A stretch of DNA of 64,000 nucleotides, taken from assembly GCF_036227565.1 (NCBI RefSeq), contig NZ_CP109460.1, forward strand, positions 7,936,001-8,000,000. Reading direction: 5' to 3'. Made by a program: the position numbers and the translations under genes. Position 1 is the stretch's first letter. Every line of letters begins with the position of its first letter. This DNA comes from Streptomyces sp. NBC_01454 (GTDB lineage: Bacteria; Actinomycetota; Actinomycetes; Streptomycetales; Streptomycetaceae). The notes beneath the pieces were generated by a model. That model was given only the letters and a program-made list of their open reading frames with translations. It made no database searches and was not told where the DNA came from. Of this stretch, positions 1 to 14,487 are shown piece after piece.

Positions 1-3000
1 CTACGCCGACCTCACGGCGGCGGGGCTGTTCTACGGCCCCGCCCTGCGGGCCGTCGAATCGATCGCCGCAGGCGACGGCGAGGCGCTCGTACGCCTGCGG
101 ATCCCGGCCGAAGCCGCCCGCTTCGCCGGCTCCGCCCTCCACCCCTCGGTGGTCGACGGCGCCCTGCACGCCTTCGCCGTCCTCCGGGACCGGGACAACG
201 GCCCCGCGATGGTGCCGTACGCCCTCACCGCCGCAGAGATCCACGCCCCGGTGACGGACCTCGGGTACGCCTACGTTCGCACCGTTGGCACCGACCGCTA
301 CGACCTCACCCTGACCGACTCCGAGGGGAACGTCCACGTGCGACTGCGCGACCTGTCGCTGCGCCCCGCGCCCGGTGTCGCCCCGGCCCGGCCGACCGGA
401 GCCCCCGCCGCGGCGGCCGTCTCCGCCGGGGCGGCTGCCGTCGCGGACGATTTGATGTTCGCACCGCGCTGGACCGAACTGCCCGGCCGGTCCCCGCAGC
501 CGCTCCCCGACGGGGCCACCACCTGGCTCGTGCACGGGCCTGACTCGGCGCCGCTGGCGGCCGCCCTGCGCGCCCGCCTCGGCGGCGCCGTCGTCGCACT
601 CGACCACGACCGCGTCACCACCGCCACCGGCCGGCCCGACCACGTGATCCTGCTTGCCCCCCGTGCCGCGGGCGGGACCGACGACACCGCCGCGCTCGAA
701 GCGGCCCAGGAACGCGGTGTCCTCGCCCTGTTCCGGCTCGCCAAGGTCCTCCAGCGGACCCGCTCGGCCGTCCGCCTCACCGTGGTCACCGAGGACGCCC
801 TCACCGCGGCGGGCGAACCCGTGGCCAACCCGTACGCGGCCGGCCTGCACGGCCTGGCCCTGTCGCTGGCCCAGGAACACCCCCGCTGGCAGGTCGCCGT
901 CGTTGACCGCTCCTCCGCCGACGCGCCTTCCGCAGACGTGCTCGACGCCCCCGCCGGCGGCCCCTACGCACTGCGCAGCGGCGTGCTCCTCCACCGCCGG
1001 CTCGTCCCGGTCGCCGTCACGCCCCCGCAGGAGCGGATCCGCCGGGACGGCACCTACCTGATCCTCGGCGGGGCCGGGGGCATCGGCCTGGAACTCACCG
1101 AATGGCTGGTGCGCGGCTACCGGGCGAAGGTCGTCCTCCTCGGCCGCAGCGAACTCGACGCCGAGCGCCGCGCACGGCTGCGCGCCATCGACCCGGATGG
1201 CACCCTCGTCTCCTACCGCAGGGCCGACGCGACCGACCCCGCCGCGCTGCGGGAGGCCGTCGAGTGGACCCGGAGCGCCCACGGCGCCCTGCACGGCGTC
1301 TTCCACGCCACGATCGTCCTGCGCGACCAGACCGTCGCCACGATGACCGAGGAGACCTTCCGCTCCGTCCTCGACGCCAAGGCGCACACCTCGGTCGCCC
1401 TGCACGCCGCCCTGCGCGGCGTGGGCGGCCTGGACTTCGTCCTGTTCTTCTCCTCGGCGGTCGCCCTGTCCGGCAGCGCCGGCCAGGGCAACTACGCGGC
1501 CGGATCCACCTTCGAGGACTCCTTCGCCCACCACCTCGACCGGATGCTCGCCGCCCGGGTGGCCGTCATCAACTGGGGCTACTGGGGGACCGTCGGCATC
1601 GTCGCCGACGAGCGCTACCGCGAGCGGCTCGCCGCCACCGGAATCCACTCGATCACCCCGGAGGAGGGGATGGCCGCCGTGCACGCCGTGCTCGGACGCG
1701 AGGACCGCCAGGTCGTCGTGGTCAAGGCCGACGCGGCCGCACTCGCCGCGGTCGGCGCCCAGCCGCGCAGGGCCGCCGGGCAACCGGCCGGCCCGGACAC
1801 CACCACGTCCGGCACGGGAACGCCGTCCGGCACGGGAACGCCGTCCGACACGGGGACGCCCACCGACGACGTGGCCCTGGTGCCGTCGCTGGCCCAGCTC
1901 CCCCCGGTCGCCCGGCTGCTCACCGAGGCCGACGACGCCCGCCTGACCGAGGTCATGTGCGACTGGCTGTGGACGCTCTTCCGTCGCGAAGGGGTCTTCC
2001 TCGGCGACGCCGAGAGCTGGCAGCCCGCCGCCCTCGCCGAACGGCTGGCCGTCGTCCCCGCGCAGCGCAGGCTCTTCGCCGAGCTCCTGCGCCAGCTGAC
2101 CGAGGGCGGCTTCCTCGACGACCGGGGCGGAGCACTCGTCCCCGCCGGACGCGAGGCCGTCAAGAACCCCGAGGGAGACCTGGTCGAGCTGTGCGAGCGC
2201 AAGCCCGCGCTCAACCGATTCGACCGGCTGCTGCGCCCCTGCATGCAGAACCTCTTCGGCGTGCTGCGCGGCACCGTCCGCGCCACCGACGTGATGTTCC
2301 CGGGCGGCTCCAGCGCGCTCGTCGAGGGCGCCTACCGGGGCAGTCCGGTCGTCGACCGCGCCAACGAACTCGTCGTCGGCGCCGTCCAGGACCTGCTGTC
2401 CCGCCACGAGGGCCCGCTCACCGTCATCGAGATCGGCGCGGGCACCGGCGGCACCACCGCGAGCGTCCTGCCCGCCCTCGCCGCCTCGGGCACGGAGGTG
2501 ACGTACGTCTACACGGACATCTCCCGCGCCTTCCTGCGGCACGGGGAGCAGCGGTTCGCCGAGGAGCACCCGTACGTCCGCTTCCAGCGGCTCGACATCT
2601 CCGCGGACCCCGAGACCCAGGGCTTCACCCCGGGCAGCGCCGACCTGGTCGTCGCGGCCAACGTGCTGCACGCGACCGCCGACCTGCTTGCCACCCTGCG
2701 CGCCGTGACCCGGCTGCTCAAGCCCGGTGGACGGCTGGTCCTCAACGAGGCCAGCAGCAACGTCCTCACCGCCACCCTCACCTTCGGCCTGCTCGACGGC
2801 TGGTGGCTGCACGAGGACGCCGAACTGCGCCTGCCCGGCTCCCCGTTGCTCTCCGCCCCCGGATGGCGCAGGGCCCTCGCCCTCGCCGGCTTCACGCGCA
2901 GCCGGGCCGTGCCGGCCGACGAGGGGCTGAGCCAGCACGTGGTGGTCGCGGAGACGGCACCGGGCCGCACGGCTCCCGCCGCCGCGGCGCCCGCCGCGCC

Positions 3001-6000
3001 GGCACGCGCCGCGGAACCCCCGCTCCCCTCGGCCGGGCCGTCCGGCACGGAGGGCGACGCGCTGCTGGAAGCCGCGCGGGAGTACGTGAAGGACGCCTTC
3101 GCGCAGATCCTCCAGGTACCGCGCGAACGGCTCTGGCTGGACGAGACGTACGAGAACTTCGGCGTCGACTCGCTGACGGTCCCCCTCATCGTGGACGTCC
3201 TCGCCGAGGGCATGGGCGAGCTGCCGGTGTCCCTGCTGTTCGAGTACCCGACCGTCCGCGAGGTCGCCGACTACCTCGTCGAGCGGCACGCCGAGCGGGT
3301 GCGTGCGCTCCTTCCCGAGCCCGCCGCCGAGCCCGTGGCCGAGCCCGCCCCGGCGCCGGCCGCCGTCCCGGCCCTCCATGAGCCCGCCGCCGGCGTACGT
3401 CCGGCCGCCCGTCCGGCGCAGTCCGTGCAGGCCACCGACCACCGCGTCGCGATCGTCGGCGTCGCCGGCCGCTACCCCCAGGCCGAGGACCTCGACGTCT
3501 TCTGGGAGAACCTGCGGTCCGGCCGGGACTGTGTGAGTCAGGTGCCCGCCGACCGCTGGGACCACCAGGCTCCCGCCGACGCGGACGGCCGGCCGGTGAG
3601 CCGCTGGGGCGGATTCCTGGAAGGGATCGACGAGTTCGACCCGCGCTTCTTCCAGATGTCCCTGCGGGAAGCCGAGCTGACCGACCCCCAGGAACGGCTG
3701 TTCCTCCAGACCTCCTGGCACGCCATGGAGGACGCCGGCTACACCCGGGCCCGTCTCCGGGGCAGCCGCGTCGGCGTGTACGTGGGCGTGATGTACGGGC
3801 ACTACCAGCTGTTCGAGGACGAGCAGGGCCTCGCCGGCGGCATGGGCTACGCGTCCATCGCCAACCGCGTCTCGTACTTCTTCGACTTCCACGGGCCGAG
3901 CCTGGCCGTCGACACCATGTGCTCCTCCTCCCTCACCGCGATCCACCTCGCCTGCGAGGCCCTGGCGGCCGGTCAGGCGGACTACGCGCTCGCCGGCGGC
4001 GTCAACCTCGCCCCGCACCCGCGCAAGTACCGCCAGCTGGCGGCCGGCGGGTTCACCGGCGAGAGCGGGCGGTGCCGCAGCTTCGCGGCGGACGGCGACG
4101 GCATGGTGCCCGGCGAGGGCGTCGGCGCCGTCCTGCTCAAGCCACTGGCGGCGGCCGAGCGCGACGGGGACCGCATCCTCGGCGTGATCCTCGGCAGCTC
4201 CGTCAACCACGGTGGGAAGACGGGCGGGTTCGCCGTGCCCAGCCCCGGCGCCCAGGGCGAGGTCATCGCCCAGGCCCTGCGCACGGCCGAAGTGCCGGCC
4301 GACGGGATCTCGTACGTCGAGGCGCACGGCACCGGGACCCAGCTGGGCGATCCGGCCGAAGTCGCCGGACTCGTACGGGCCTTCGGCGACCTGCCGGCCG
4401 GCTCGGTCGCACTCGGCTCGGTCAAGTCCTCCGTCGGCCACCTGGAGTCGGCGGCGGGCATCGCGGCTCTCACGAAGGTCCTGCTCCAGATGAAGGCCCG
4501 CGAACTGGCGCCCTCCCTGCACGCGGACGCCCTCAACCCGGCCGTCGACTGGAACAGCGTGCCCTTCCGGGTGCAGCGCGAACTCGCCCCCTGGAAGGGC
4601 TCCGAGCCCCTGCGCGCGGGCGTCAGCGCCTTCGGCGCGGGCGGCTCCAACGCCCACCTCGTGGTCGAGGAGCACCGGACACCGGACCCGCGGCCCGACG
4701 CCGCGGCGGGACCGGACGTCTTCCCGTTCTCCGCGCGGGACGCGGAGGGCCTGCGCCGCGTCGTCGCGGGCATGCGGACCTGGCTGGGTTCGACGGGCAC
4801 CGGCGCCGATCCCCGGGACATCGCGGCCGCGGCCGGCGTACCCGTCACGGCGGTGGACGAACCCCTCGACGAACTGGGCCTGGACCCGGCCGTGATGGTG
4901 CGGCTGATCGGCCTCGGCGACGCGGTCGGGGCGGGCTCCGTGCACGGCGGCACGACCCTGCGCGAACTCGCAGGCCGCGCCGCGGGCGGCGCCGGCGTCG
5001 ACCTCATCCGGCTCGCCCGCACCCTGCAGACCGGCCGTGAGGCCATGGCCCACCGGTTCGCCGTCGTCGCACGGTCGGCGGGCGAACTCGCCGAGGCGCT
5101 CGACGCGTTCCTCGCCGGGCGGCCCGGCGGCCACACCGGCGTCGTGACGGCCGAGCCCGGGGCCGCGGTCGTGCCCTCCGCGGCGGATCCGCACGACACG
5201 GCCCGCCGCTGGGCCGCGGGAGAGGTCTTCGACTGGGAGGCCGGCCGGCCCGGTCCGGTACCGGCCCTGTCCCTGCCCGGATACCCTTTCGCGCGCACCC
5301 GCTGCTGGATCGACGCCGTCACCCCGGCCGCCCTCGCCGCCCTCGCCGCCCCGGCGGCCCCCACGGCCCCGACGGCATCAGGGACCGCGGACGCCCCCAC
5401 CCGGGGCGCCCGGTTCCGGGACGCCGTAATGGCCCTGCTGGGCACGGTCACCGGATACGCCCCCGCCGACCTCGAGCCGGCGGACTCCTTCCACGAGCAC
5501 GGCCTGGACTCCCTCGGCCTCATCCGGCTCGCCGACGAGGTCTCCAACGCCTTCGGCGTGCCCGTCGGCCCCGACCAGCTGCTCGCCACCCCCACCCCCG
5601 CCGCGCTCGCCGCGTGGCTGGAGGAGGAGCACCCGGGCGCCGCCGCGCCCCTGCCGGCCGGCCCCGCGTCGCGGGACCTGCCGGCCGAGGACGACCCCGT
5701 CGTGATCGTCGGTATGGCGGGCACCCTGCCCGGCGCACGGAACCTCGACGAGTTCTGGGCGGCCCTCCAGACGGGCGGTGACCTCTTCTCCGAAGTGCCC
5801 GCCGACCGCTGGGACAGCAGCGCCCACTACGGGGACCCGGCCCTGCACCCCGACCGGACCCGGATCACCCGGGGCGGCTTCATGCCGGACATCGACCGCT
5901 TCGACCCGCTGTTCTTTGGCGTCTCGCCCCGCGAGGCCCGCTGGATGGACCCCCGCCAGCGGCTGCTGCTGCGCACGGTGTGGTCGGCGCTCGAGGACGC

Positions 6001-9000
6001 GGGCATCGACCCGACCCGCCTCGCCGGCACCGACACCGGCCTGTTCGTCGGCGTCGGCTCGTCCGAGTACGCCGAGCTCGTGCAGCGCTCGGACACGGCC
6101 ACCGACGCCTACTCCTCGACCGGCCTGGCCCCCTCCATGCTGGCCAACCGCATCTCGTACCACCTCGACCTGCGCGGCCCCAGCGAACCCGTGGACACCG
6201 CCTGCTCCAGCTCGCTCGTGGCCCTGCACCGCGCGGCGGAGGCCCTGCGGCTCGGACACTGCGACACGGTCATCGCGGGCGGCGTCAGCCTCATGCTCTC
6301 CCCGGTCACCTTCGCCTCCCTCGAACGGGCCGGCATGCTCAGCCCCGACGGTGTGGGCCGGGCCTTCGACAAGGAAGCCGCGGGATACGTGCGCGGCGAG
6401 GGTGTCGGAGCCGTGGTGCTCAAGCGGCTCAGCCGCGCCCGCGCCGACGGCAACCCGGTGCTCGCCGTCCTGCGCGGCACCGCCGTCAACCACGGCGGCC
6501 GCTCCAACTCGCTGACCGCGCCCAACCCGCGCGCTCAGGCCGAGGTGATCGTGAAGGCTCACCGCGAGGCGGGCGTGGACCCGGCGACCATCGGGTACAT
6601 CGAGACCCACGGCACCGGCACGGTCATCGGCGACCCCGCTGAGACCAACGGCCTGCGCCAGGCCTTCGCCGAGCTCTACCGCGACTGGGGCCACTCCGCC
6701 CCGGCCGCCCCGCACTGCGCCCTGGGGGCCCTGAAGAACACCATCGGCCACCTGGAGCCGGCGGCGGGTATCGCCGCCGTGCTGCGCGTCCTGCTGTCCA
6801 TGCGGCACGGACGGATCACCGGGGACCCGCACGGCCCGGAACTCAACCCCCACCTGGCGCTGGAGGGCACGGCCTGCGAGATCGCGGTCGAGGCACGTGA
6901 CTGGAAGCCCGTGGCGCCCGGTGTCCCGCGCCGCGCCGGGGTCAGCTCCTTCGGCTACGGCGGGGTCAACGCCCACGTCGTGCTGGAGGAGTACCCGGCC
7001 GACGAACCGGCGCCCTCCGGCCGCCCGGCCGTGTTCGTCCTCTCCGCCCGCGACCCGGAGCGGCTGCGGGCCGCCGCCCACTCCCTCGTCGAGACCCGGG
7101 ACGGCTGGCGGCACGACCTCGCCGGCACCGCCCGTACCCTCCAGTCCGGCCGCACCGAACACGCCGAACGCCTGGCATTCGTCGCGGACTCGGGCGAGCA
7201 CGCGGTGGATACCCTGCGCCGCTACCTCGCCGGGGACCTCGCCGGCATCCACCAGGGGCGCGTGGAACGGCACGCCGACCGTGCGCCGTTCGACGGGCGC
7301 GGCGACGAAGAGACCGCTGCCGCGTGGGTGCGCGGCGCGACGGTCGACTGGTCCACCCGGTGGGAGCGGGCGCCGAAGCTGCGTTCGCTGCCGTCGTACC
7401 CCTTCGCCGCCGACCGGTACTGGTTCACCGACGGAGCTCCGGCGGCGCCGGCCACCCTCCCTGCGACGGCCCCCGCGGCCGTCCCGGCGACCGGGCCGAA
7501 GGCCGACACCGGGTTCGCCGCACGGACCGATGCCGCATCCGCACCCGGGCTCGCTGCCGATTCCGGCTCCGGGGCGGCCGACGGCCCCGCCGGCCGGGCA
7601 CCCGTCAGCCTCTTCACGGCCGCATGGGCGGCCGTGCCCGTGCCGCCCGCCGCCCCGCACCCGGGCCGGGTGCTGGTCTTCGGCGACCTGCCGGTCCCCG
7701 GCTCCGTGACCGTACGGGCCGGATCCGCGTACGCCGACGAGGGCTCCACCGTCACGATCCGCCCCGGCGAGGCCGAGGACTACGCCCGGCTGCTCGCCGC
7801 CGGAGCGGACCGGATCGTGCACCAGTGGCCGCTGCTCCACCCCGAACGCCCGGACCTGGGCATCGAGTCGGCCTTCCTGCTCGTACGCGCCATGACAGCC
7901 TCCCGGGCCGCCGCGCGGATCCAGGTCCTGGTGCCGGAGGGCGCCATGGCGGAGGCCTGGGGAGGGTTCGACGCCTCGCTGCGCGCCGCCCTGCCCGGCA
8001 CCGCCTTCGGTGTCGTACGCGTCGCCGGCCGGGCCGAACCGTCCGCCCTGCTCGCCGAGGTGGCCGCCGAGCGGCTCTCCTCGGCAGCCGTCCGCCTCTC
8101 CGCGGCCGGCCGCACCGTACGCGTGCTCACGGAGGCCGACCCGAGCCCCGTCACGGAGTCCCCGCTGCGTCCGGGGGCCGTCCACCTGGTGACCGGCGGC
8201 ACGGGCGGCCTCGGACTGCTGCTCGCCCGTACCCTGCTGGCGCGCGGCGCCCGGGTGGCGCTCACCGGCCGCTCCTCCGCCGCGGACCGGGCCGGGGAAC
8301 TCGCCGGCCTGCGCGCTCTCGGTGAGGTCGCCTACTTCCAGGCGGCCGTGGAGGACGAGGCCGCCATGACCCGCGTCGTGGCGGACGTCAAGCAGAAGTG
8401 GGGCGCGCTGCACGGGGTCTTCCACCTGGCGGCGACCGCCTCGCGCACTCCGCTGCCCGGAAAGGACCTCGCGGAGTTCCGCTCCCACCTGCGGGCCCGC
8501 TTCGAGGGCACCCGTGTCCTCGACGAGGTGACCCGTGACGAACCGCTGGACCTGTTCGTCCTGTACTCCTCGCTGGCCGGGCAGCTCGGCGACTACGGCC
8601 TGGTCGACTACGCCGTCGGCGCCCGCTACCTCGACGGTTTCGCCGAGGAGCGCGCGGCCCTGCGTACCGCGGGCCGCCGCAGCGGGCACACGGTCTCGGT
8701 CGACTGGCCCATGTGGCGTGCCGGAGGCATGCACGTGGAGGCCGAGGACGAGCGCCGCTACCTCGCCGAGACGGGCTTCCGCTACCTGGAGGCCGAGGAG
8801 GGGGAACGGCTGCTCGACCTCGTCCTGCGGCTGGGACGCCCCCAGGTCGCCGTACTGCCCGGAGCGCCCGAGCGGATGCGCGAGCAGGTCGCCGCGATGC
8901 GGATCCGGGAGCACGGGCACCGCGCCCGCCCGGCCGCCCCGGCGCCCGCCCCCTCCGCTCCCGCCGCTCCCGTGCACGCGGGCGAGCTGACCGAGCGGCT

Positions 9001-12000
9001 GCGGGAGCTCGTCGCCGAACTGCTGGGCCTGGCGCCGAAGGCGCTCGACCCGGAGGCCGGCTTCGGGGAGTACGGACTGGACTCCTTCGGGCTCCAGTCC
9101 CTCTCCGTGGCATTGGAGGAGCGCTACGGCGTCTCGGTGCCCACGACGACCCTGTTCGGTGAGAACACGGTCGAGAGGCTCGCCCGGCACCTGCTCGCGG
9201 AACACCCCTCCCTGGCGCAACCGTCCCGGACGCCCGCCACCGTGGGCGCGGAACCGGCCGCCGGGCCCGCCACCACCACCGTCACCACCGCCCCCACTCC
9301 CTCCCTCTCCACCGCTCCTTCCGCCGCGCCCGCCCGGGAGGACGCCGTCGCCATCGTCGGCATGTCCGGACGGTTCCCGGGCTCGGCGGACCTGGAGGAG
9401 TTCTGGCGGCACCTCAGGGACGGTGCGGACCTCATCACCGAGACACCCGCCGACCGCTGGGACTGGCAGGAGGTGTCCCGGCGCTTCGGCGGCACCGCCC
9501 GCTGGGGCGGATTCCTGAGCGACGTCGACCGGTTCGACGCACGGTTCTTCAAGATCTCGCCCGCCGAGGCGGAGGTCATGGACCCGCAGCACCGGCTGTT
9601 CCTCGAACACACCTGGGCCGCCCTGGAGGACGCGGGCTGCCGGGCCGACCGGCTCGCAGGCCGCCGCGTCTCCGTCTTCGCCGGCGTCCAGTTCAACGAC
9701 TACGAGTCGATGGTCCTGCGCGGCGAGCAGGTCAACCCCTGCGCGGGCACCGGGCTCGCGCGGACCATGCTCGCCAACCGCATCTCGTACCTGCTGGACC
9801 TCAAGGGCCAGAGCGAGAGCATCGACACCGCCTGCTCCAGCTCCCTGGTGGCGCTGCACCGCGCCGTCCAGGCCCTGCGCGCGGGGGAGAGCGAGCTCGC
9901 CGTCGCCGGCGGCGTGAGCCTGGTGCTCTCGCCGCAGACCGTGGTGGCCGGGAACCAGCTCGGGGTGCTCTCCCCGGACGGCCGCTGCAAGGCCCTGGAC
10001 GCCACGGCCGACGGGTACGTCAAGGGGGAGGGCGTGGGCGTACTCGTCCTCAAGCCGCTCTCCCGCGCCCTCGCCGACGGCGACCGGGTGCATGCGGTGA
10101 TCCGCGGCAGCGCGGTCGGCCACGGCGGGCACGCCTCGTCGCTGACCGCCCCCAACCCGCTGGCCCAGGCCGCCCTGCTGGTCGAGGCCTACCAGGACGC
10201 GGGGGTACCGGTCGGGACGGTGTCCTACAGCGAACTCCACGGCACCGGCACCGCCCTCGGCGACCCGGTGGAGATCGACGGCCTCGTCCGGGCCCACCGG
10301 ACCCTGGCCGACGGCCCCGCCACGCCCTGCGGCATCGGCACCGTGAAGACCAACATCGGACACCTGGAGCCCGCCGCGGGCGTCGCCGGAGTCATCAAGG
10401 TGGTGCTGGCGATGCGGCACCGCACGCTGCCGAAGACACTGCACCTCCAGACGCTCAACCCGCTGATCGACCTCACCGGTACGCCGTTCCGGCCCGTACG
10501 GGAGACGACCCCGTGGGCGCCCACGGACGCCGACGGCGCGCCCCTGCCGCTGCGCGCGGGCGTCAGCTCCTTCGGCTTCGGCGGAGTCAACGCGCACGTG
10601 GTCCTGGAGGAGGCGCCCGCCGGCGCGCCCCCGGCCCCGCTGCGGGACGACGCCAAGGAGGTGTTCCTGCTGTCGGGCAGGGACGAAGCCGCCCTGCGCC
10701 GGTACGCCGCCGCGATGGTGGAGTTCCTTGACGCGGACACGGATGCGGACGCGGACCATGGCAGCGCCGGCATCGGCGCCGGCGGTACGGATGTACCCGC
10801 GGCGTCGCTCGCCTCGCTCGCGTACACCTCCCAGGTCGCCCGCGTCCCCATGGCCGCCCGGCTCGCGGTGGTCGCCCGCTCCACCCGCGACCTGCGCGAG
10901 CAGCTGGCCGGCCACCTCGCGACCGAGCACGCCCCCGGCGGTACGGACGCCGACCACGCCTGGCTGTCCGAACCCGAGGGCGCCGAGTACCTCGCCCGGC
11001 TGGTCCGGGAGGGACGGCTCGACCGGCTCGCACGGCTCTGGCAGGACGGCGCCGACATCGACTGGGCCGCGCTGCGTACCGACCGGCCGCAGCCGGCGTC
11101 CATGCCGACCTACCCCTTCGCCCGCGAACGGCACTGGCTCACGGCGCCGGCCGCTACCGCGGGCGCGTCCGCCCCGCAGGACTCCGCACTGCTCCTGGTC
11201 AAGCGATGGGAGGCCGCCCCGCTGCCCCCCGCCGAACTGCCCGCGGGGATCCTGGTGCTGGCCCGCGCCGAGAACGAGCATCTCGCCACGAAGGCCTTCG
11301 GACCCGCCGCCACGGTGATCCGCATGGACGACGGCGACGAGGACGCCGCCCGGCGGATCGCGGAAGCGGCCCGCCTCGCGACGGCCGTGATCGACCTGGC
11401 CGACCTGTCGGACACGCCGCTCACCGCGCCGGAGCCCGACTGGGCGCGGATCGCGCTCCTGCGCGAGCTGGTCACCGGGAACCGCACCCGCGGCTTCACC
11501 TACCTCCACCTGACCCGGGGGCTCGTCACCTTCCGGACCGAGCGGCCCACGCTGCGCGGCGCGGCCTACGCGGGCCTCGTCCGGATGCTCACGGCCGAGT
11601 ACCGCGGCCTGTCCGCCCGCACCCTCGACCTCGACACCCTGGAGCCGGCCGCGCTGCGTGCGGCGGCCGCCGCCGAACTCGCGGCGACCGACCCGGTAAC
11701 CGAGGCCTGCGTACGGGCGGGCGTACGGCACCGGCCGGTGCTGCGCCCCGCCGACGCGGCGCCCGCCTCCGCCGACTGGTCCGCGGACCTGGCCGGCGGG
11801 ACCGTCGTGATCACCGGAGGGACGGGCGCGCTGGGCCGGCTGCTCGCGGCCCGGCTCGTCGAACGGGGCGCCGACCGGCTCGTGCTCCTCGGCCGTACCG
11901 CGCTGCCCGCCCGGACCGAGTGGCCCGCGCTCCTCGCGGACCCCGGCACCGACCCGGCCCTTGCGGCCAGGCTGCGCGACCTCGCGGCCCTGGAACGCCC

Positions 12001-14487
12001 CGGGGTCCGGGTCGCGTTCGAGACCGGCCCGCTGGACGGGGTCGCCGAGGTGCTCGACCGTGCCCGGCGCGAGATGGGCCCGATCGTCGGCATCGTGCAC
12101 TGCGCCGGACTCGGCGTCATGCGCGATCCGGCCTTCATCGGCAAGCGAACCGAGGACGTGCAGCGGGTCCTGGAACCGAAGACCGCGGGACTCCAGGCCG
12201 TCCTGGACGGCTGCGCCGGCGACCCGTTGCGCTTCGTCGTGCTGTACTCGTCCGTCGCGGGCGGCGTGCCCGCGCTGGCCGTGGGCCTCAGCGACTACGC
12301 GCTGGCCAACTCCGTGCTGGACCGCGTCGCCGAGTACCGCACCGCCACCGGCGGTGACTGCGCCCCCGTCGTCCGGTCGCTGCAGTGGCCGAGCTGGCGT
12401 GCGGCCGGCATGCCCGAGGTCGACACCCCGGCCTACCGGGACCTCGGTCTGCGCACCCTGGCCCCGGAAGCGGGACTGGACCTGCTGGACCGTGCGATGA
12501 GCGGCCCCGACCCGGTCGTGCTGCCCTGCGTCGTGGACGCCGGACGCTTCGACGCCGCCCGGCTGTTGGAGGTGCCCGCGCCGGGCCGGGCGGGCCGGCC
12601 GGACGGGACGGCGCCCGCGCCGGCTCCGTCGGCCGCCCCGCGTGGGGTACCGGCCGCGGACGGACTCGTCCGCCGTGTGACCGGGGTGCTCGCCTCGACG
12701 CTCCGGCTGGAACCCGCTGCGATCGGAGGGGACGAGGACTTCGCCGACCTGGGTGTGGACTCGATCATGATCGCCCAGATCCTCGCCGCGCTGGAGCGGG
12801 AGCTCGGCGTCGTCGCGGAGCCCTCGACCATCCTGGAGAACCCGACCGTGGCCCTCCTCGCCGAGGCCCTGCGCGACCTGGTGCCGGACCTCGCGACCCC
12901 TTCGCAGGACGCCGCCCCGGACGTCGCACCCGCCGTCCCGCCCATCCCTGCCGAGGCCACCGCTCCGGCCCCGGCTCCGGTTTCGCCCGACGCCGTCGTG
13001 TCCGGCGCTCCCGTCGCGGGAGCGGCCGCGCGGCGTGAGGACATCGCCGTCATCGGTATCGCCGCCCACTTCCCCGGCGCCCCCGACCAGGGGACGTTCT
13101 GGCGGAACCTGATGTCCGCGACGGATTCCGTCACGGAGGTGCCGCCCTCCCGCTGGGACAAGGACCGCTTCTGGCGGCCCGACCCGCAGCCCGGCACCAC
13201 CGTCAGCAAGTGGGGCGGCTTCCTCGACGCCATCGAGGACTTCGACCCGGAGCACTTCCGGATCGACCCGGCCGGGGCCGCACACGTCGACCCCCTGGTC
13301 CGGCAGGTCCTGGAGACCGGCGTGGAGTGCCTGGCCGACGCCGGGCTCACCCCGGAGGAGGTCGCGGGCCGGCGCGTGGGCGTCTTCGCGGGCGCCCGTG
13401 CGGCGAACTACGGCGCACACGTCGCCGCCGCCGGTCCGCACTCGATCAGCGGAATGGCGCAGAACTTCATCGCCGCGCAGCTGTCCCACCACCTCGACCT
13501 GCGAGGACCGTCCGTCGTCGTTGACACGGCCTGCTCCAGCGCGCTCGTCGCCGTGCACATGGCTGCTGCCGGCCTGCGGACCGGGGAGTGCGACCTGGCC
13601 TTCGCGACCGGGGTCGACATCCTCCTCGACGAGGTGCCCTTCGTCGGGATGAGCGGGGCGGGCGCCCTGTCGCCCACGGGGCGCTGCCACACGTTCGACG
13701 AGCGGGCCGACGGCATCGTCCTCGGCGAGGGCGCCGGCACGCTGCTGCTCAAGCGGCTGTCCGACGCCGTGCGCGACGGCGACCGGATCTACGCGGTGAT
13801 CGAGGGCAGCGCCGTCAACAACGACGGCCGCACCATGGGGATCACGACACCGAACCCGCGCGCACAGCGCGAGGTGATCGAGGCGGCCCTGGCCGACGCC
13901 GGTGTCTCCCCGGACCGGCTGGGCTACGTGGAGGCCCACGGCACCGGCACCATGATCGGTGACCCGATGGAACTGAAGGCGCTCACAGAGGCCTTCCGCG
14001 CCCGCACCGACGAGGTCGGCTTCTGCGGCGTCGGCAGCGTCAAGACCAACATCGGACACACCCTCAGTGCGGCCGGCATGGCCGGACTGATCAAGGTCCT
14101 GCTGTCGGTCCACCACGCGCAGCTGCCGCCGACGCTGCACTGCGCGACCCTCAACCGCCGTTTCCGCTTCGAGGAGTCGCCGCTGTTCCCCGTACGGGAG
14201 CCGCGCGGTTTCACGGGCCGCGACGGTACGCGCCGGGCCGCCGTCAGCTCCTTCGGGTTCGGTGGCACCAACGCCCACATGGTGGTGCGCCAGGCACCCG
14301 AAGCCCACGTCCCCGCGCGCGGACCGCTGGACCCGCCCCGCTACCGGCGGCGGCGCTTCTGGTTCGACGCGCCCGCGGACGCCCCCGCACGGCCCGCACA
14401 GTCCGTACAACCGCCCGCGCGAACGCCCGCACCGGCCCCCGCGCCGTTCTTCGAGCTCGAGTTCTCCGCCGTGCCGGAAGGAAAGAA

